DNA of 64,000 nucleotides from Torreya grandis (taxonomy: Eukaryota; Streptophyta; Pinopsida; Cupressales; Taxaceae). Shown here one piece after another: positions 35,124 to 49,303 of this stretch. The stretch's first letter is position 1, and each line of letters begins with the position of its first letter. Location of the stretch: positions 930,001 through 994,000 of the forward strand of contig JARHVA010002427.1 in NCBI GenBank assembly GCA_037957365.1. Reading direction: 5' to 3'. The translations under genes and the position numbers were made by a program. Under the pieces are notes generated by a model. That model ran no database searches. It saw only the letters and a list, made by a program, of their open reading frames with translations, and was not told where the DNA came from.

Positions 35124-35870
35124 TACTAAAGTTCTTTGCATGAATGGGTATATACCTAAATTTTCTTGACCTATCAATTCAATTAAAACTCTTGTTGAAG
35201 GAGATAGCTTGATAAGTAGAGTATTTGACATGGCCATGTTATTAAAATTGCATGCCAAGTTTAAATAGGTCTAGTATGTTATTTTCATATGTATGAAGTG
35301 GTTCTCCATGAGGTTTTTTATTATGAAAAGCATACGTGGATATCAAAACTAGAGCTTGAGGTTTACTAGAAGAGGTATGCTCATTGGTTTGCTTGTAGGG
35401 CATGTTTTAAGGTGCTCTAACTAGAATTGAAAAATTTTCATGGGGGAAGTCTACTAGAAACATATCCCCTACCTCTATGGATCTGATTAAGACTTTGTCC
35501 ATGTTTATAATCAAGTGATGATCAGACATATATGGATTGTATGTTGATGGAATCATAATGTAGTATGGTTATTGTTGAGCTTGGTCTACAACTGAAGGTA
35601 CGCTAACTAAGTACTATGTTGTTTGTTCTTGGTCCTACTTTGAGTATGGAGTCATGTTAACCAAATAGTGATCTAAAGGATATTAGATTTATTCCCTTGA
35701 TTAATGGTTGTAAAGTGGATAAATATCTATCTCATAAACTACATCATCTCCATAGGGGTCTTAAACAAAGTCATCTTAAGTGACCACACTATCATATCCT
35801 AGATTTTACATGGATCCACTATTAGTATAGGAGACATATTCAAGTCAATGATGGATGTTTCATGAAAAGG
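35124..35870 (-). pseudogene. gag: Gypsy gag N-terminus (element A), severed by element B
   Basis: Reading leftward, a loosely open frame with stops gives YGDDVVYEIDIYPLYNH, VPSVVDQAQQ, MIPSTYNPYMSDHHLI and KVLIRSIEVGDMFLVDFP, ending ENLGIYPFMQRTLVED at the element B junction. Taken alone it is not diagnostic. It is assigned to gag because the same frame continues without a break from 7,925 downward, where capsid motifs follow. The start codon is not identified. Confidence 0.55.
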
Positions 35871-38800
35871 ATTAGAGTTATATAAAATTTTAAAATAATG
35901 TCTAAAGGATAATTGATTTTAATTTGGTCTACCTTGGTCTAAAAGTGGAGTTGTATCTCCAAAAGGTCTATGATAAAACTTGGTATAAAATAGTCTAATG
36001 TCTAATGTCTAATATAAAATGTCTCACATAAAAGGTCAAGTGGATGAAATAAAACTAAAATTATAAACTCTAGGTTTAAAGTGTTTAAAATAAGTCTAAT
36101 CTAAGAAAATAAAAGTTGCTAAGTATTTTGGCAAAACAAGGCACAAAACCTAGGCTTAAAATAGACATATGTTAGGACTTTTGGAAAAGGCACAAAATCT
36201 AGACTTTAAACAAAATGATGTATGAGATTTTAATCTAACAAATTTAAAACACTTTGGTCTAAACTAGGCATTCTAATTTAAACATAAACTTGGTCAATCA
36301 ACATAATACATGAAATAAAAGGCATATAGAAGATAATATTTTTCCTAAATCTAGGCATAAATAATAGTTCTCAAATTGAATAAAAAATTAACTTAAGTTA
36401 CACAACTCAAAATAAAAAGATCGATGCCTAGATCAAAATTACACAAGGCATAGGTATAAATCAATTAATATTTACATTTTTACTTGTCAAATTTAATTTA
36501 AAACTCAACTTAGTAAACTAGGTTTCTCAAAACAAACAAGTTGGACAAAGATGAATGACATAATAGTACTAGGTAAAGATCCAAAAGGCACACATGGATT
36601 TGGTTTCAAAATTGGATTTTGGCATAATGAAAACAAGTCTATGAAATGAATCAAGTAGTGTAACAATGTTATCATGCTCTAAAGATATGATCAATGGTTT
36701 TTTTCAAGATTTAAAAGTAAAACATTTGGAAATAAATTGGGCAGCGTAATGACACCCTTTTCAATCAAATGAAAAACACACACAAAGGTTTATAAAAATA
36801 CTAAGGCACAAGTATGGTGTCAAATGGGCAGCATAAAACTTCCTAAAATAAAGGAGTGATGTATGAATAAGACTCATTTTGATGTGGTATAAAAAAATAA
36901 AATAGATAGTTTAACAAAAAAACAAAAAAACATAAAATGACACAAACACCTAGGTGTAATGTTCTAAATCCTAAAACTAACAAGATTGCATAACCCTATA
37001 AAATTCCATCAATATACTCACTCTTTGAAGAATTTTAAGTGTTAATTCAAAAATAAAAGTACATGAAAAGTAGGGTTTTTAGTCCCCCTCTTCTCCCAAG
37101 AGTTTATACTATGACATGGAAGTTTAGGATACTCACCCTGCATCAACAATATGTTTGTGGAAAGTGGGGTTATTTTAAACTATTAATTTTTTCATGTTTT
37201 TATATGGTCTCAAATATGGATAATACTAGAGATGTAATCATATCAATTAGATCCACATCAACTAGTTTGTTGTGAAAGCTATTATTCTTTTCATAACCAC
37301 TACATTTGTCACTTACTCAGTGTAGTATGATGTCTGAGTTATCCCTATAGTTTGAGATGGAGAACCACTAACAAATCTTACTTTAATTAATCAAAACAAG
37401 CATCCCAATGAGTCACCCTTGATTTATACACCCTAACATGGAGTGGGATTGAAATGATGCTATGAGACGAATTATTAGTTCAACATTTCTCTAAAGAACC
37501 TATGAGGAGATGATAAAATATTGCTCATAATCCAAAATTCATGAAAAATAAAGACAAGTAGAAAGACTTTAGGGTTGTGTTTATATCACCTAGACCATAA
37601 AAATTTGGGGAGGGCTTTAACAATGTTCTTTTTATGCTTTGGAATATATCAACCTAGACAAATAATGAGTGATTTTGGTTACCTGAGTTCCCTAAAGGGG
37701 ACTGGAGGAGAGCATACATGCATCAATCATTTTGTTAAAAATAAACAAATAAACAATAAAAATTAAACTCTTAAGAGTTTTTATCTAGTGTGAGATTTCA
37801 TTTTAGTCACCAAAATGAAGTGTGTAGTGAAATTTTGAGTCCTTTGGCATTAGTTGAAAATTTTTGTAAAAATTTAAAAATATCTAAGGCATGAAAATAG
37901 ATAAGTTTATTTTAAACACTAAAGACAAAGTATGAAAAATTTAATCATGTTAAAACTTGACCTTTTTCACTTTAGGGCCTTTAATTATTAGAGGGGTTTT
38001 ACCTACTTAGAAGCCCAAAAGTGAGTGATAAAATAATATTTTAGATTTTGCTCTTGGGTTCTTTGTTTTTCTATCTCAAAGATTAACATCAATCCATACA
38101 GGGATCAATGTCAGTCTACAGGGATCAACATCAATCAGTCCAAAGGGGTTGATGTTGATCGACATAGATCAATGTTGATTTCTTGCAAAACATAGAAAAT
38201 ATAATGTGGTTTTTCACAAAAAATATTGTTAGCCAAATGAGATTAAAACCAACAAATAACACTAGATCATATAGACAAATAGTCAATCAAATAATATTAA
38301 AGATTTTAGATATAAAACAAAAACCAAAAAACTAAAGAAAAACTCATTCATCACATTTATACCATGCTCTATTACTCACGCAAGGGTCAATGTTAGTTCT
38401 ATCAGGATCGATGTCAATCTTAGAGAATCAACATCGATCTCTATATAACTTATGTGTTGCTAAAAAATAGAATATGTGAAAAACAAATTTAAAAGTCAAT
38501 TTTTGAAGATTATCAATAATTCATTAGAATAAATAAGAGCTACATATTAATATCTTTGGTTGTATGGGATGATTGATGTCCCACTAGGCATGCCATTTGT
38601 GATCATAGGAATCCAAGAAGGGAGGTTAGTATAGTGTTAGTTCAAATAATAAAAAAACTCAAACAAATACACTATTCTTAGCCTAAATACTAGGGAGAGC
38701 TTAATAATAAATGATGAATGAAAGAAAAATCAAAAAAATAAAAGATAATGACTCTTTTACCTTCCTTGGGAACTCCAAATTCTTTATTGAGTGGCTTGCT

Positions 38801-39713
38801 TGACTTTTGCATCAAGAAGTCTTTGGCAAATGAAGCTTGTTGTCTCCTTCTCTCCTTGAAACCATGGCTTTGATGTGACTTATGATTTCTTTGGCTCAAG
38901 ATTTTGGAATTATAACACTATTGCAAAATATTATCTCTATCCAAATTATCATTATAACTTTAGCTTAGGAGAGCTTAGAAATGAAGAGATATGGCCTTGT
39001 ATATATATCCATATGAATTAACTCTCACCCAAGGTGAGTTAGGGTAGAGTTAAAGCTTAGAATATATTTAAAATAAACCTAAATAAGTCAAATATAACTC
39101 CTATAGATTTAATATTTTTCAAGTAATTATGATTTAAAATTACTAGGCATGGCTCTTAACATTAAATATTTTAGGATATTTTCAAAGAGATTGACAACTC
39201 ATAAAGACTAGGATATTTTAAATTTTTGAATTTATTTTTTTAGTTATTCATTAATTGTAAATAGATAATTCAATTAGGCATTTAATTTTGTTTAACTTTT
39301 TAATTTATTTAGATTAGATTTTTATCTCTTTCAATATTTTATTTAAGTGTGCAAGTTCCCCCAATTAATAGGTCCATAGGCCAAATTGATAGTTGTGATA
39401 CTGTAGGGTGATTAGGGATGAATATGTGAGAGGTTATTATTTCATATGATGGAATACCCCAATTAGGGATGTCTCAACATTATTTCTAACTTTTATGAAT
39501 GATGCATAGGTAAATTTGGGGTGTTTAATGAATCTTAGGCTTAATTTATAATGGCTGGTAGGAATCAGTTTGAAGTCTGGTTTATAGCCAGTTGTGGCAC
39601 TATTTTAGATGTCTATAGTATCCATACTTTCTTTGGAGATGGTATAACTATAATTTATTTATTATTATATTTATAACTTTGATATTTAAGTAACCATCAT
39701 GAAATGTGTAATT
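35871..39713. other. AT-rich region, probable 5' leader/LTR remains of Gypsy relics
   Basis: No recognisable gene. Around 36,100-36,250 a unit like GGCACAAAA(C/T)CTAG(G/A)CTT recurs. A basic 69-codon minus-strand frame at 38,690-38,899 has no family motif. The region lies upstream of element A's gag on the minus strand, so its leader and 5' LTR should be here, but I found no matching LTR on the left side of the window. Confidence 0.35.
38090..38445. repeat. Decayed array of the Copia palindrome motif
   Basis: Two clusters, 38,090-38,180 and 38,385-38,445. The sequence at 38,098-38,116 reads ACAGGGATCAATGTCAGTC. The Copia LTR 1 segment at 20,350-20,368 reads ACAGGGACCGATGTCGGTC. The two differ only at CpG-derived transitions. 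Other variants are GATCAACATCAATC, GATGTTGATCGACAT and GATCGATGTCAATC. No LTR, gag or RT sequence accompanies them. Confidence 0.55.
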
Positions 39714-39934
39714 TTATGGTGTGATTAACAATGTCAAAATATTCCCCCACCTATTGTAACCATATCCCAATGTAACTATTTCTTTTGTAATATCCTCATA
39801 GACATGCAATATTGTATCTATTGTATTGGGACCTAAAGAAATTGGAATAGTAATGTGACCTATGGCATCCCCAAATGAATGTCTCAAATCAAGTTCATTA
39901 TATCCCAAGCTTTTAATAAATCTCATTATATTTA
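39714..39934 (-). pseudogene. Gypsy retropepsin fragment (relic C)
   Basis: A 70-codon open frame reads FIKSLGYNELDLRHSFG, then GHITIPISLGPNTIDTILHV. This matches the middle of plant Gypsy proteases (lG...DL...f.G...G.I.LPI.xGp...dT.f.V), just upstream of where YNxILGR should stand. That motif is degraded to GYNRWGNIL. The N-terminal half, with the active site, is cut off exactly where the TGTAATACCC block starts at 39,935. Confidence 0.5.
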
Positions 39935-42900
39935 TGTAATACCCTACCCTGACTCAGTAATGCCTCCTCATTGACACAATGTGATTATGACTTCAATGTG
40001 CCATGATGTGTCCTTTCATAGGTTATTGGTATGACATTATTTATGAATTTATGTGTTTTAACCTTAGTGGTTTCTTGATAGGTAAGTTACATGGAAGGTA
40101 CCTCTCATTATACTTGTCGATAAACTATTACCTATTGTTGATGTCAAGCGTGATTGTATTTGTAAGTCTTTACTTGTTATTAGGAAGTTATAAATTAATC
40201 CCCTTATGAGTATGTATTATATTATTAAATTATTTAAAATTCACTATTGTATGATGAACAATGGATTGTAGTGTTAGAATAAAGCTGTTGATCAAATGTA
40301 TATTAACTATCATAACGTTAAATCTTATCACACCTTATATTTCATGAAAATTAAATTTTGTTCCAAATGTTTCAAGCTTAGTAGAGTATCTGCATGACAC
40401 GAGATCCTAGTTGAGAGATGAAATTAAGATAATTGGTCTCTATATCTTGGTGTGAGGTATTATGGTAATGATCTCCCATATTAAACTAATAACTAGAGAA
40501 CGCCATAAATTATTCTTTGATTTCTTGTGGACTCATACAATTAATGGAAATTTATACTAGGAGGTGTTTAATTTTTTTTTATGAGATTAATCTATCCAAA
40601 TATAAAATTTGATAACTTTAAAAAAAAATTAAGAAATGGATTGGATATATGTCAAAGGTGGGCTAAATTGAAACCACTTTATTTAGCATAATAATGAAAT
40701 TATTTTTCATGTTCCTTACAACCATAATATTTATTTCCTAATTTATAACTCATTACATTTTGTATTATAAAAAGATCTAAGACCCTCAATTATGATGGAT
40801 GGATCTCTTTCATTAAATAAAGGTTTTCTTTTCTTGTAAGTTATGAAAGGTGTTAAGGGAGAGGATATTGGGATGACATGATGGTAGTTGGATGTCATCT
40901 TGGACTGTAATAAAAATGAATAAAAAATTAAAAGGAACTCCTACCATTGATTTGGTACATAGCCCACTTGGGTTATTTTAATAAAATATATGATAAAAAT
41001 ATTCACTCACCTTGTATTTAAATTATGCCATCATACTGGGTGGTAAGGAAAATAGATAAGACCAATCTAAATTCTGATAATAATGTAGCCATATTTAGAG
41101 GTAGTGGGTGGAGTAGAAATTGGAGGATAAACTAGAAGGAAGGTGAATAAGGAAGAAGGAAGAAGACTACCATTTTATTTTTTAGGATAGTTGAAATCTA
41201 TTATTTTCCTTCCTTCCATGTTATTCTAGTAGCTAAAAGTTATTAGTTCAAATATATAGATAAAATGGGTATGTTTATTATATTATTGTTGAAGTGAAAA
41301 AGGAAATATACCATTGAAATGTGTGTGATAATGGTATTACACTAGAAAAAAATCCCTGATATTGTATCTAATAACTATAAGAACTATGTGATAGTTTGAT
41401 ACTTTATTTTATTTTTGTTGAGGGGCATAAAGGAGTTAGTATCCTTAATCCATTATCTAATTTATTTGATATTTAGGGCATTATTTTTAGAATTTATTCT
41501 GATAAAATGATTTTTTTATATTCCTTTTGGAACTGCACTTTGAGTTTGAGTTAGTTTTGGCATTATATGTCACCATTATAAACACTGAACTACATTAGCA
41601 TCAACCCCCCAATCAGGTGTAGAAGGGCTTGGATATAAACCAAATATATTTATGTTGTGCAAAGGTGAAAGGTTAAATTAAGTGTGGCATGATTGTTTTA
41701 TTTTGATCTACTATTACTTCATCCTTTCCTTCATATTAATTTATGTTGAAGTCTTATATGCAACACATTTTTCCTTCCACCAGTAGGATGTAGATGACAA
41801 AAAACATTTTAGCTACCAACTGCTTATAAAACAAATTTACCATAGTAATGGCCATCTTTTTACTAAGTTGAATATATAGACTAGACACTTGGTGATGTTA
41901 CTACTTTAATAGTCTCTTGGATGATGCCTTGTCTAATTAAGGTATGACAAATATTGATCTTACTAAGTTGTGGAGTCAATATACTGCATGTAGTGCTTAG
42001 GGTGCTTAGCTTATAAAATGTAGGTGCCTTAGTTGTAGTGTCAGTTAATAGCCATCAAATTTAATCTAAACAACTATCTTTCCTTGAAATGTGGCTTGAA
42101 CCAATAACAACACAATCATTTGTGCCTTATTATTTTTCCAACTCTTTCAAATAAATACATGTGTAATTGTTTACATCCTTGTGGGCCACAGAAATGTGGT
42201 AGACCCTTTTTAGAGTGGTACACTGAAACCAGTTTCAATTTTATTTTTATCTAGTTAAATCAGTTTTGTGTTGGTGGCACCAAATGATTTATGAGAATAT
42301 TTATCATGATAATTTCAATTTATATTTGATTTGGTAATTTGGTAGAATTTTACCATGGAAAATGATATGTTCTTCTTGGTTTAACTGTTAACCATTCCTT
42401 ATTCCTAGATAAAAGTTATCTACTATTGAGAAAATCATGATATTGTGAATTATTAAATCATTATAAAAGTCCTTTCTTAATTGGTATTATTATTTACTTA
42501 TCTATAATGAAGAGTCTTATATGAATATATTATAGGAATTCATATTGGAATTTTTACCTTCCTTGACTTCGCTTACGCTATCAAGATATTAATAAAAAAT
42601 TAGGACTTATGTCCTTCCCCCCCACCCCATGCAAATGTTAGATAGGATAAGAGTTTAATGAATTACTTAAAATAATTATTAGTTATTTTATTTTACATTT
42701 CCTATATTTTTCAGACTCAATGTAGTCATAGATATTACTTAATACTTGAAAGACATGAGAAACTTCATTTTTATATTTATATATAACTATATAAATTTTA
42801 AGATTACCATTATTATTTTGATTTGGAGTAATGAAACTATCTTCAAGTTGTTATAATATTATATATTGATAGTAATAAAGTTTGTTCATTATAAAACTAG

Positions 42901-44583
42901 GTTTATATAACTATAGTAAGACAATATAAATACCTCATTGAAAGAGTATCTTAATTAAGATGTTTTATTTTGTTTGAATAACTTGTTGGATGGTAAATTA
43001 GTAGGGTTCACTTTCCATCTTAGGTTGACACACTTATTGATTGTGTAGGTACCACAGTAGATAACAGAAAATTAATAAATTATATACTGAGTTAATATGC
43101 TATTAAAAAATGTTAGGATATGAAGACTGATTATTCATATCGTACTATAAATAGAATGAAATGTTTTGTCTTCTTTGATAATGATTGAAATTATGTTTAT
43201 TGCTTGTAAAAAATCATATATCTATTTTGATGGTTACCTAAATATTATATAATTACTTTTCCTAATCTAATTTTGGGTGCATTAGTATCTTTAACTTTGG
43301 GAATTTGGTAATTAGGAGCCTAGTTAACCATTATATAATGAAAGCTTCATGGACTAACATAAGTTGTTTGATTAAATTAATTTAACATGTGAATCAATTA
43401 TCCCTTAGAGAAATGATGTAATTGTGTGATAAGAATAACTATCGAGACATCTTGAAGAAAAATTAGATTAATAATTATTTGAGCTAGATGAATAAATGAA
43501 TTGGAAAATAATCACACTTTGTAAAAATTTATGTAATCTTATTTATAGTAGGTGTATAATCTTAGAGAATTGGTTTAAATAAAACTCTTGATTTAAATTG
43601 AGTAAAATTTATTACAAAGTAATGTAATGAATAAGATTTTACAAATGAATTAGTAATTCAATCCTCTTAAAAAGCTATTGGAATTATTGTGAATTTAGAT
43701 TTCAAAAGTCAAGTAATCCCCCTACCAATTTAAACTTAGAATTAGACTTATTTGTGTTTTGTTGAACTTATAAAAATAGAGTTAACTTGATGGTGGCTTG
43801 GGTAATGTTAATATATAATAACATTAATCATTTCTAGATTTAATAAACTTGAAAATATAAATTTAGTAATGAAAATGGGTAATTTTTTTACTTTATTGAA
43901 TCTAATAAATTCATTTTAGAATCCACCTTTTAAGAATAGCAAACCTTACTTAAAAATGAGATAAAATATTGAAACCAATTCTTGATGGATATGAGAATTA
44001 TTAAGTGAATTAAATAAAATTTTAATTCCTTTCAGAGCCTTGATGGAAATGTGCTTTTGAAAGGCTATTGCACTTAAACTTCTGTTGAATCTAGAATTTC
44101 ATTTGTGAAGTCATTTTAAATTGAAGTTGGTAAAGTTAGTTAGAAGAGTCTTTAGGTTAAACTAGAGGTTAATGTTGATCTAGTTTACCTTTAAATTTAT
44201 ATATAAGATTTATTTTAATAATATAGAATGCTTTTAATATTTTTAGTGGACCATTTCTAAACCTAATTTATTCAATAAATTTGCTTGTAGAACAAAATTT
44301 TGTGTTAAATCCCTTTTGAATGCTGAGTTATTTTAGTGTTTAAATCATTAGAGTTCATTTATTTAAGTTTATAATGCTAGAATATATCTAATATAAATAT
44401 AATAACTTTTAGAAACACTTTTTTATCTTGTGGGGGTATTTTTACCATTACCATTTTTTGGTGATTTAACAAAATTTGGATTTGTCAGCAAAGTGAGCTT
44501 GGCAACTCTGCATGCATCAAAGTTGGATAATTCCACTTCAACTTAGATGGTTAACCTTTATCAGTGTATTATTGGGTATTACA
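39935..44583. mobile_element. Possible LTR-type insertion with TGTAATACCC...GGGTATTACA ends
   Basis: The block begins TGTAATACCC and ends GGGTATTACA, so its termini are inverted repeats with TG/CA ends as in Gypsy LTRs. It sits between a protease fragment and a gag fragment of the same minus-strand relic. No coding motif was found in its 4.65 kb, and the flanks (ATTTA left, GTGTT right) do not form a target duplication. It could be one very long LTR, a heavily decayed element or a chance pairing of ends. Confidence 0.35.
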
Positions 44584-44819
44584 GTGTTTAGAATAGAGGT
44601 TGGATAATTTAGGAGGTTGTTTGCTTATGTAGTTTTATTTCATGCATTAGTTTGGATGTGTCAAAGATGAACTATTTACTTATGTGGAATTAGCATTGCT
44701 CAAGAGAAAAAAATAAAATAAAAATTGTAATGTTTTTATGGGTTTTAGTTGGGTAAAATTTTGGCCTTTATAATTTTTATTACATTATTCTTGATTAACA
44801 ATAATACCTTCTCTAGGTT

Positions 44820-45550
44820 CATCTCTAATGAAGGATCAAAGGACCATTGGTTCCTTAGGAGGAATGTCCCAGGAAACATTAGTCTTCTTAAAATGTGATT
44901 TAGAATAATATCTTATCTTAGTACTATTATCTTTACGAGACCAATGGACCATGGTATCCTTTGTAGGAATGACTTAGGAAATATCAATATTCATTAGAGA
45001 ATGAGTAGTAAAAGATGGATAAGGGTATATTTGTGATCTAATGTCTACTCATTCAAATGTGACAACTCATTCATCCATAATGTGTTTAATGTTTTTTCAT
45101 AATACATAAAAATTATGATCATTATTCCCATTAGTATGATGATAATTACAAAATGGTCTAGTTTTCACTCATTCCAAACAATGAGAAGGATGATGATAAT
45201 TAGGTGGAAAATAAATCATTCTCTTATCCACTAAAGTATATAAAATTGTTCCTAGTTTATCTTTGAATCTATCAAACTTAGTTGGTTGATTCCTCTTTGG
45301 ATTATGTGCCTTGAACCCATTCATTATACATATGTTATTTTGGTTATTACCTTTTATAGAGGACCTTAATTGGAATTGTTACTTTAGGAGAAAATCCATC
45401 ATGTTTTACTTATTTATTTGTAACTTCTTTCTTGGGTGAGGAAGGTCTAGATTCATTTGCTTTAGTAACCTTATGTGTTTTTAAATTGAGTTCACATACA
45501 TAATTAAAAATGTCTAAGCACATATTCTTGAAAGCAGTGTAAAGATTATG
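44820..45550 (-). pseudogene. gag: Gypsy gag, nucleocapsid part (relic C)
   Basis: Reading leftward: ESRPSSPKKEVTNK, then FDRFKDKLGTILYTLVDKRM, then a finger FCNYHHTNGNNDHNFYVL followed by KNIKHIMDE, with stops and small frame breaks. The finger has the same layout as element A's (CEYH..NGNNLHYC), so the two relics belong to related families. The last Cys is replaced (NFY for HYC). The capsid and N-terminus are not recognisable to the right. Confidence 0.6.
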
Positions 45551-48500
45551 CATTACTCATTCTTTAAGCCAAGAATGAAGATGTTTTATCAAAATTGGGA
45601 TAGATAGTTATTAAATCCTAATTATGAAAAACATCTACGTAAAATCAGAATGTATAAAATAAACATAAATTAAGCATTTATAATTTGGATCTTGATAAAT
45701 ATAGAAATATGCTAAAAAAGAAAGTACCAAAGGGAAATAACTTAGCTACAAATATAACATGCAAGATTGTGATTGTGACTTTGAAATTGAGTGTGGCTCT
45801 GAGAGGTCATTGTGAATTAGGAATAGGAATTTTAATCCTCCTAGGACAAGGCCATGTTATTTATATGAGGCTAACCTAAGTTGGTGTCTATAGAGTGCAC
45901 TATAGTCTAGAAGGGTTTTAGTTATCTATGTTAAAATGGGTATATGTGCCTTCACTTACAAGTCTTGTGTGTGTGATCAGATCTATGTGATTTGATGTGG
46001 AAGTTATTATTTACCTTCTTATTTACTTAGAACCCTAACTCAATAGATTATGAATAATAAATGAAATAAACATGAAAAAGGGGTTAGTATATGAATTTGT
46101 GCTTGAAATCAACACCCCCTGTATTGAACATTATCTATATACCAATACTCCAAAGAGGAAATAAAATTCATGTAGTTATCCCAAGTTACAATTGTGTGTG
46201 TTAAATACTAGTGTAATTCTAGATGTTGGTGCAATATTAGTGTAATTATGAACCACAAAAATGACTTGTAACCTTTGAGGTGTATATAAACTTATCTCAG
46301 GTCTACTAGGGTTGTGTGGAATCAAAATTAGATAGAATATATGATTTCCTTTTAATGTGCAGTTATATCTTTTATTGATTTTTAATCATGTGAGCCTCTA
46401 TTGAGAAAATGGTTAGAAAATTTTGATTTATAGGGATATTTTGGGAAATTCCATAGATGGGACTTGCAAAACATGTGAGGTGACCCATTAAGTGAATTTT
46501 AATTTGACCAAACAATCATTATTTTGTAGGAAGATGCGACTGATATATTGAGACACTATCATTGAATGAGATAGTCTTGAAGGAGAAATCATGTCTAAGG
46601 AGTAGAGAGAACTAAACTAGAATTATGGATTAGTTTGATAGTGAGTTTAGGATGCTTAGACTTGTGAATAGGAATAATCAAAATTTGATTTTTTTGGAGA
46701 TAGGGATCATCCACATAGAAATGGAGGAATAATGGATTAGAGTTGTGGAATTAATCATAAACTAATTATATAAAAGGATTGATAAAAATGCATTTTAAAA
46801 AAAATAAATGTTAATTTTAGTGACTAAATTTTCCTCCTTTTATTCTAGTAATGCAATAAATTGAAAGTACTAGAGTAAAAATAAAGAGTTCTCCTTGAAC
46901 ATACCTATGAATAATAGTATTAAATGTAGGCCACATACTAAATAATGATTCATGAAAACTTACAATGAAACATGTATAAATTAGTCCTTACTTAAGATGG
47001 AAATATGAAAAAAAAGATAATAAAATCATTTATAAAAATAAAAAGGAATGGATACACATGTTTGGGTATGTAAACTATTGTGTTTTTTGGTATAAAATTG
47101 GTGATTAGAGAGGATAAGACCATTGGAGATTTATGTGTTGAAAATTTTGGATTGGACGGTGCATGCCCTAATATTAATTCTAAGGAAAGTGTGATTAAGA
47201 ACTCAAGGTGTGCTTGACTCTATCATTGTATGCCCAAGGTAGTAGAGTCACTTGGAATTTATAAATTCAAATAGATTATTTTGGTGTAAAATTGAAGTAA
47301 AAAGTTAATCAACTACTACAAATATAATTCATTTCTAGTGCATAACTGGTAAAAAATTGGTGTAAAGTAGTGTGATATGAGTTTAGTGTATACAACATAG
47401 ATAATAACATAGATTTCCATTTCAAATGTGGAAACTATTGAAAAAATTAATGTTGAGGTAGCCATATGTCATGCACATGCCACTAATTTGATATCTAGGT
47501 GTAGATAGACTCTAAAATTGAGTAATATCAGATGATTTTATGATGAAAAAACATGTGATAACATGTAACATATGACACACATGATTACCCAAATTTGAAA
47601 AAAATATAAGACAAACATGAGTATACAACTATAAATTATTTCTGAGTAATGTTGAAACTAATCCGTAGACTAAGTAAAAATATGAGAATTTTGGAAAATA
47701 CTATTTTTAACTATTGGGATGATAATGCACTATTATATATTGAATAAACTTCTGCCCTTATCCAAATTGAGTGATATTATATTAAATTTATTTATGGAAA
47801 AAATATGGGTATGAATTGTGATAAACTAATCATTGTTTTAAAAATTTTCTATCTATGTGCTAGGTTGTTACAACTTAGTCTCTAAGACAAACCACTATGT
47901 ATGCCCCATATTTTGAGGTGAGTTGTGAAATAAATTATCTATAAATAAGAAAGTTATGTGAATGATGTTATATAAAATATTTAAATCTGAGTAATAATGA
48001 TAACATTGGAAATCATGGCATCATTATAGATAAAACTAAGCAATATAGTAATGTAATATGCATGTAGAACCAATAATAAATAGTGTCATATATAGATGGA
48101 TGTTAGAAATGATACACATAATGAATAATGATTACATACTAAGTAATTAAAATTGATATATAGAAACTCAAGAAGGATGCATGATATTCATCATGATAAT
48201 AAAAATTGGGAATATGCATGATGTCCATCATTGCATTAAAAAACTAAGAAGATAATATTCATGACCATGACACACAAACAAAAAGTATATAAAAAGTCAC
48301 ACAATAAATGAAAAAATAAGACCAAGGGGCTACATACATGGGACATGTTAAAATTTCACTCACACATATAGAAGATACACAATACAACTTAGAGCTACAA
48401 ATAAGGACATGCTTAAATTTCCATAATCTTGTTTAACCTTAAATTGGATTGTAGAATCCTACTTTGGTAGATAGGGTTAAGGATATAGGATTGATAGCGC

Positions 48501-49303
48501 ACAAGGGTAAATATAATATCTACAACCAGCCAATTAATGTGCTAAACTTATATCTACCATATGTTGAATTTATAAAATTAAGATAGGATATTAATGGAAA
48601 GTATAACCATACTAGATACAAAAATAACATAAAATAAAGTAATTATCTAGTTTTGATATTAATGTAGGTTTAGATATGGTGCAAGTATAAATCAAGTGGA
48701 AAGATAGTTGTAGAATAGTCATCAGATTCTAGATTTGGTGCCTCTAGATCTATAGACAGTTATATTAGCTTGGAATAGTTATGTTGATGCTAATGTCTAT
48801 ATTCTATACAAATATCTAGTATAAAATATCAACTAAAATAGGATGTGACCACCTAGATGCTTCTAGGTTTGGATTTGCCTTTACTCTGGTGCATTTAGAT
48901 TTGGGTCATGGACTATTGCTCCTAGTGAAATGGAAAAACCCTACCTTTCCATTTTCAATATGACCTTAGGGAAAAATAGGTTTGTGGGAACATGGTGTCA
49001 AGTTGACCCATACTGAACCTATTGTCAAAGGATGCTACCTACATAACCAATACTCTAGAAGATGGCTTAAGACTCATGTAGTTCTTCCCTATGTATTGGA
49101 TTATGTGTGAATTGTATAATGTGTGTAAATTAATTAAAATAATTAAATATATTTTAACTTAACAAATATGACCTTATGACTTCTCTTTTAGTACTTCAAA
49201 CATGTAGCTAGGTTATTCCTTTGACTAATATTAGAATATGTTAGAATAATAAATATTTTAGTAACTTGAATGATTCTTTATTACTATTTATTGAGCATGA
49301 TAA
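45551..49303. other. AT-rich region without a recognisable gene
   Basis: A 64-codon forward frame (45,685-45,879) has no family motif. Near 46,261-46,310 the sequence GTGTATATAAACTTATCTC looks like an LTR TATA region. A weak similarity exists between 46,080-46,200 and 48,970-49,090 (both contain ACCAATACTC and CTCATGTAGTT-like strings), hinting at a pair of old LTRs, but the evidence is too thin to call. Confidence 0.3.

Noticed and set aside
38690..38899. Basic 69-codon minus-strand frame starting MSQRNHKSHQSH
   Set aside because: No known motif and no conserved neighbour; short enough to be chance.
46080..49110. Possible pair of old LTRs at 46.1-46.3 and 48.9-49.1 kb
   Set aside because: Only a few short strings match; I could not extend the similarity or find ends, primer site or coding content between them.
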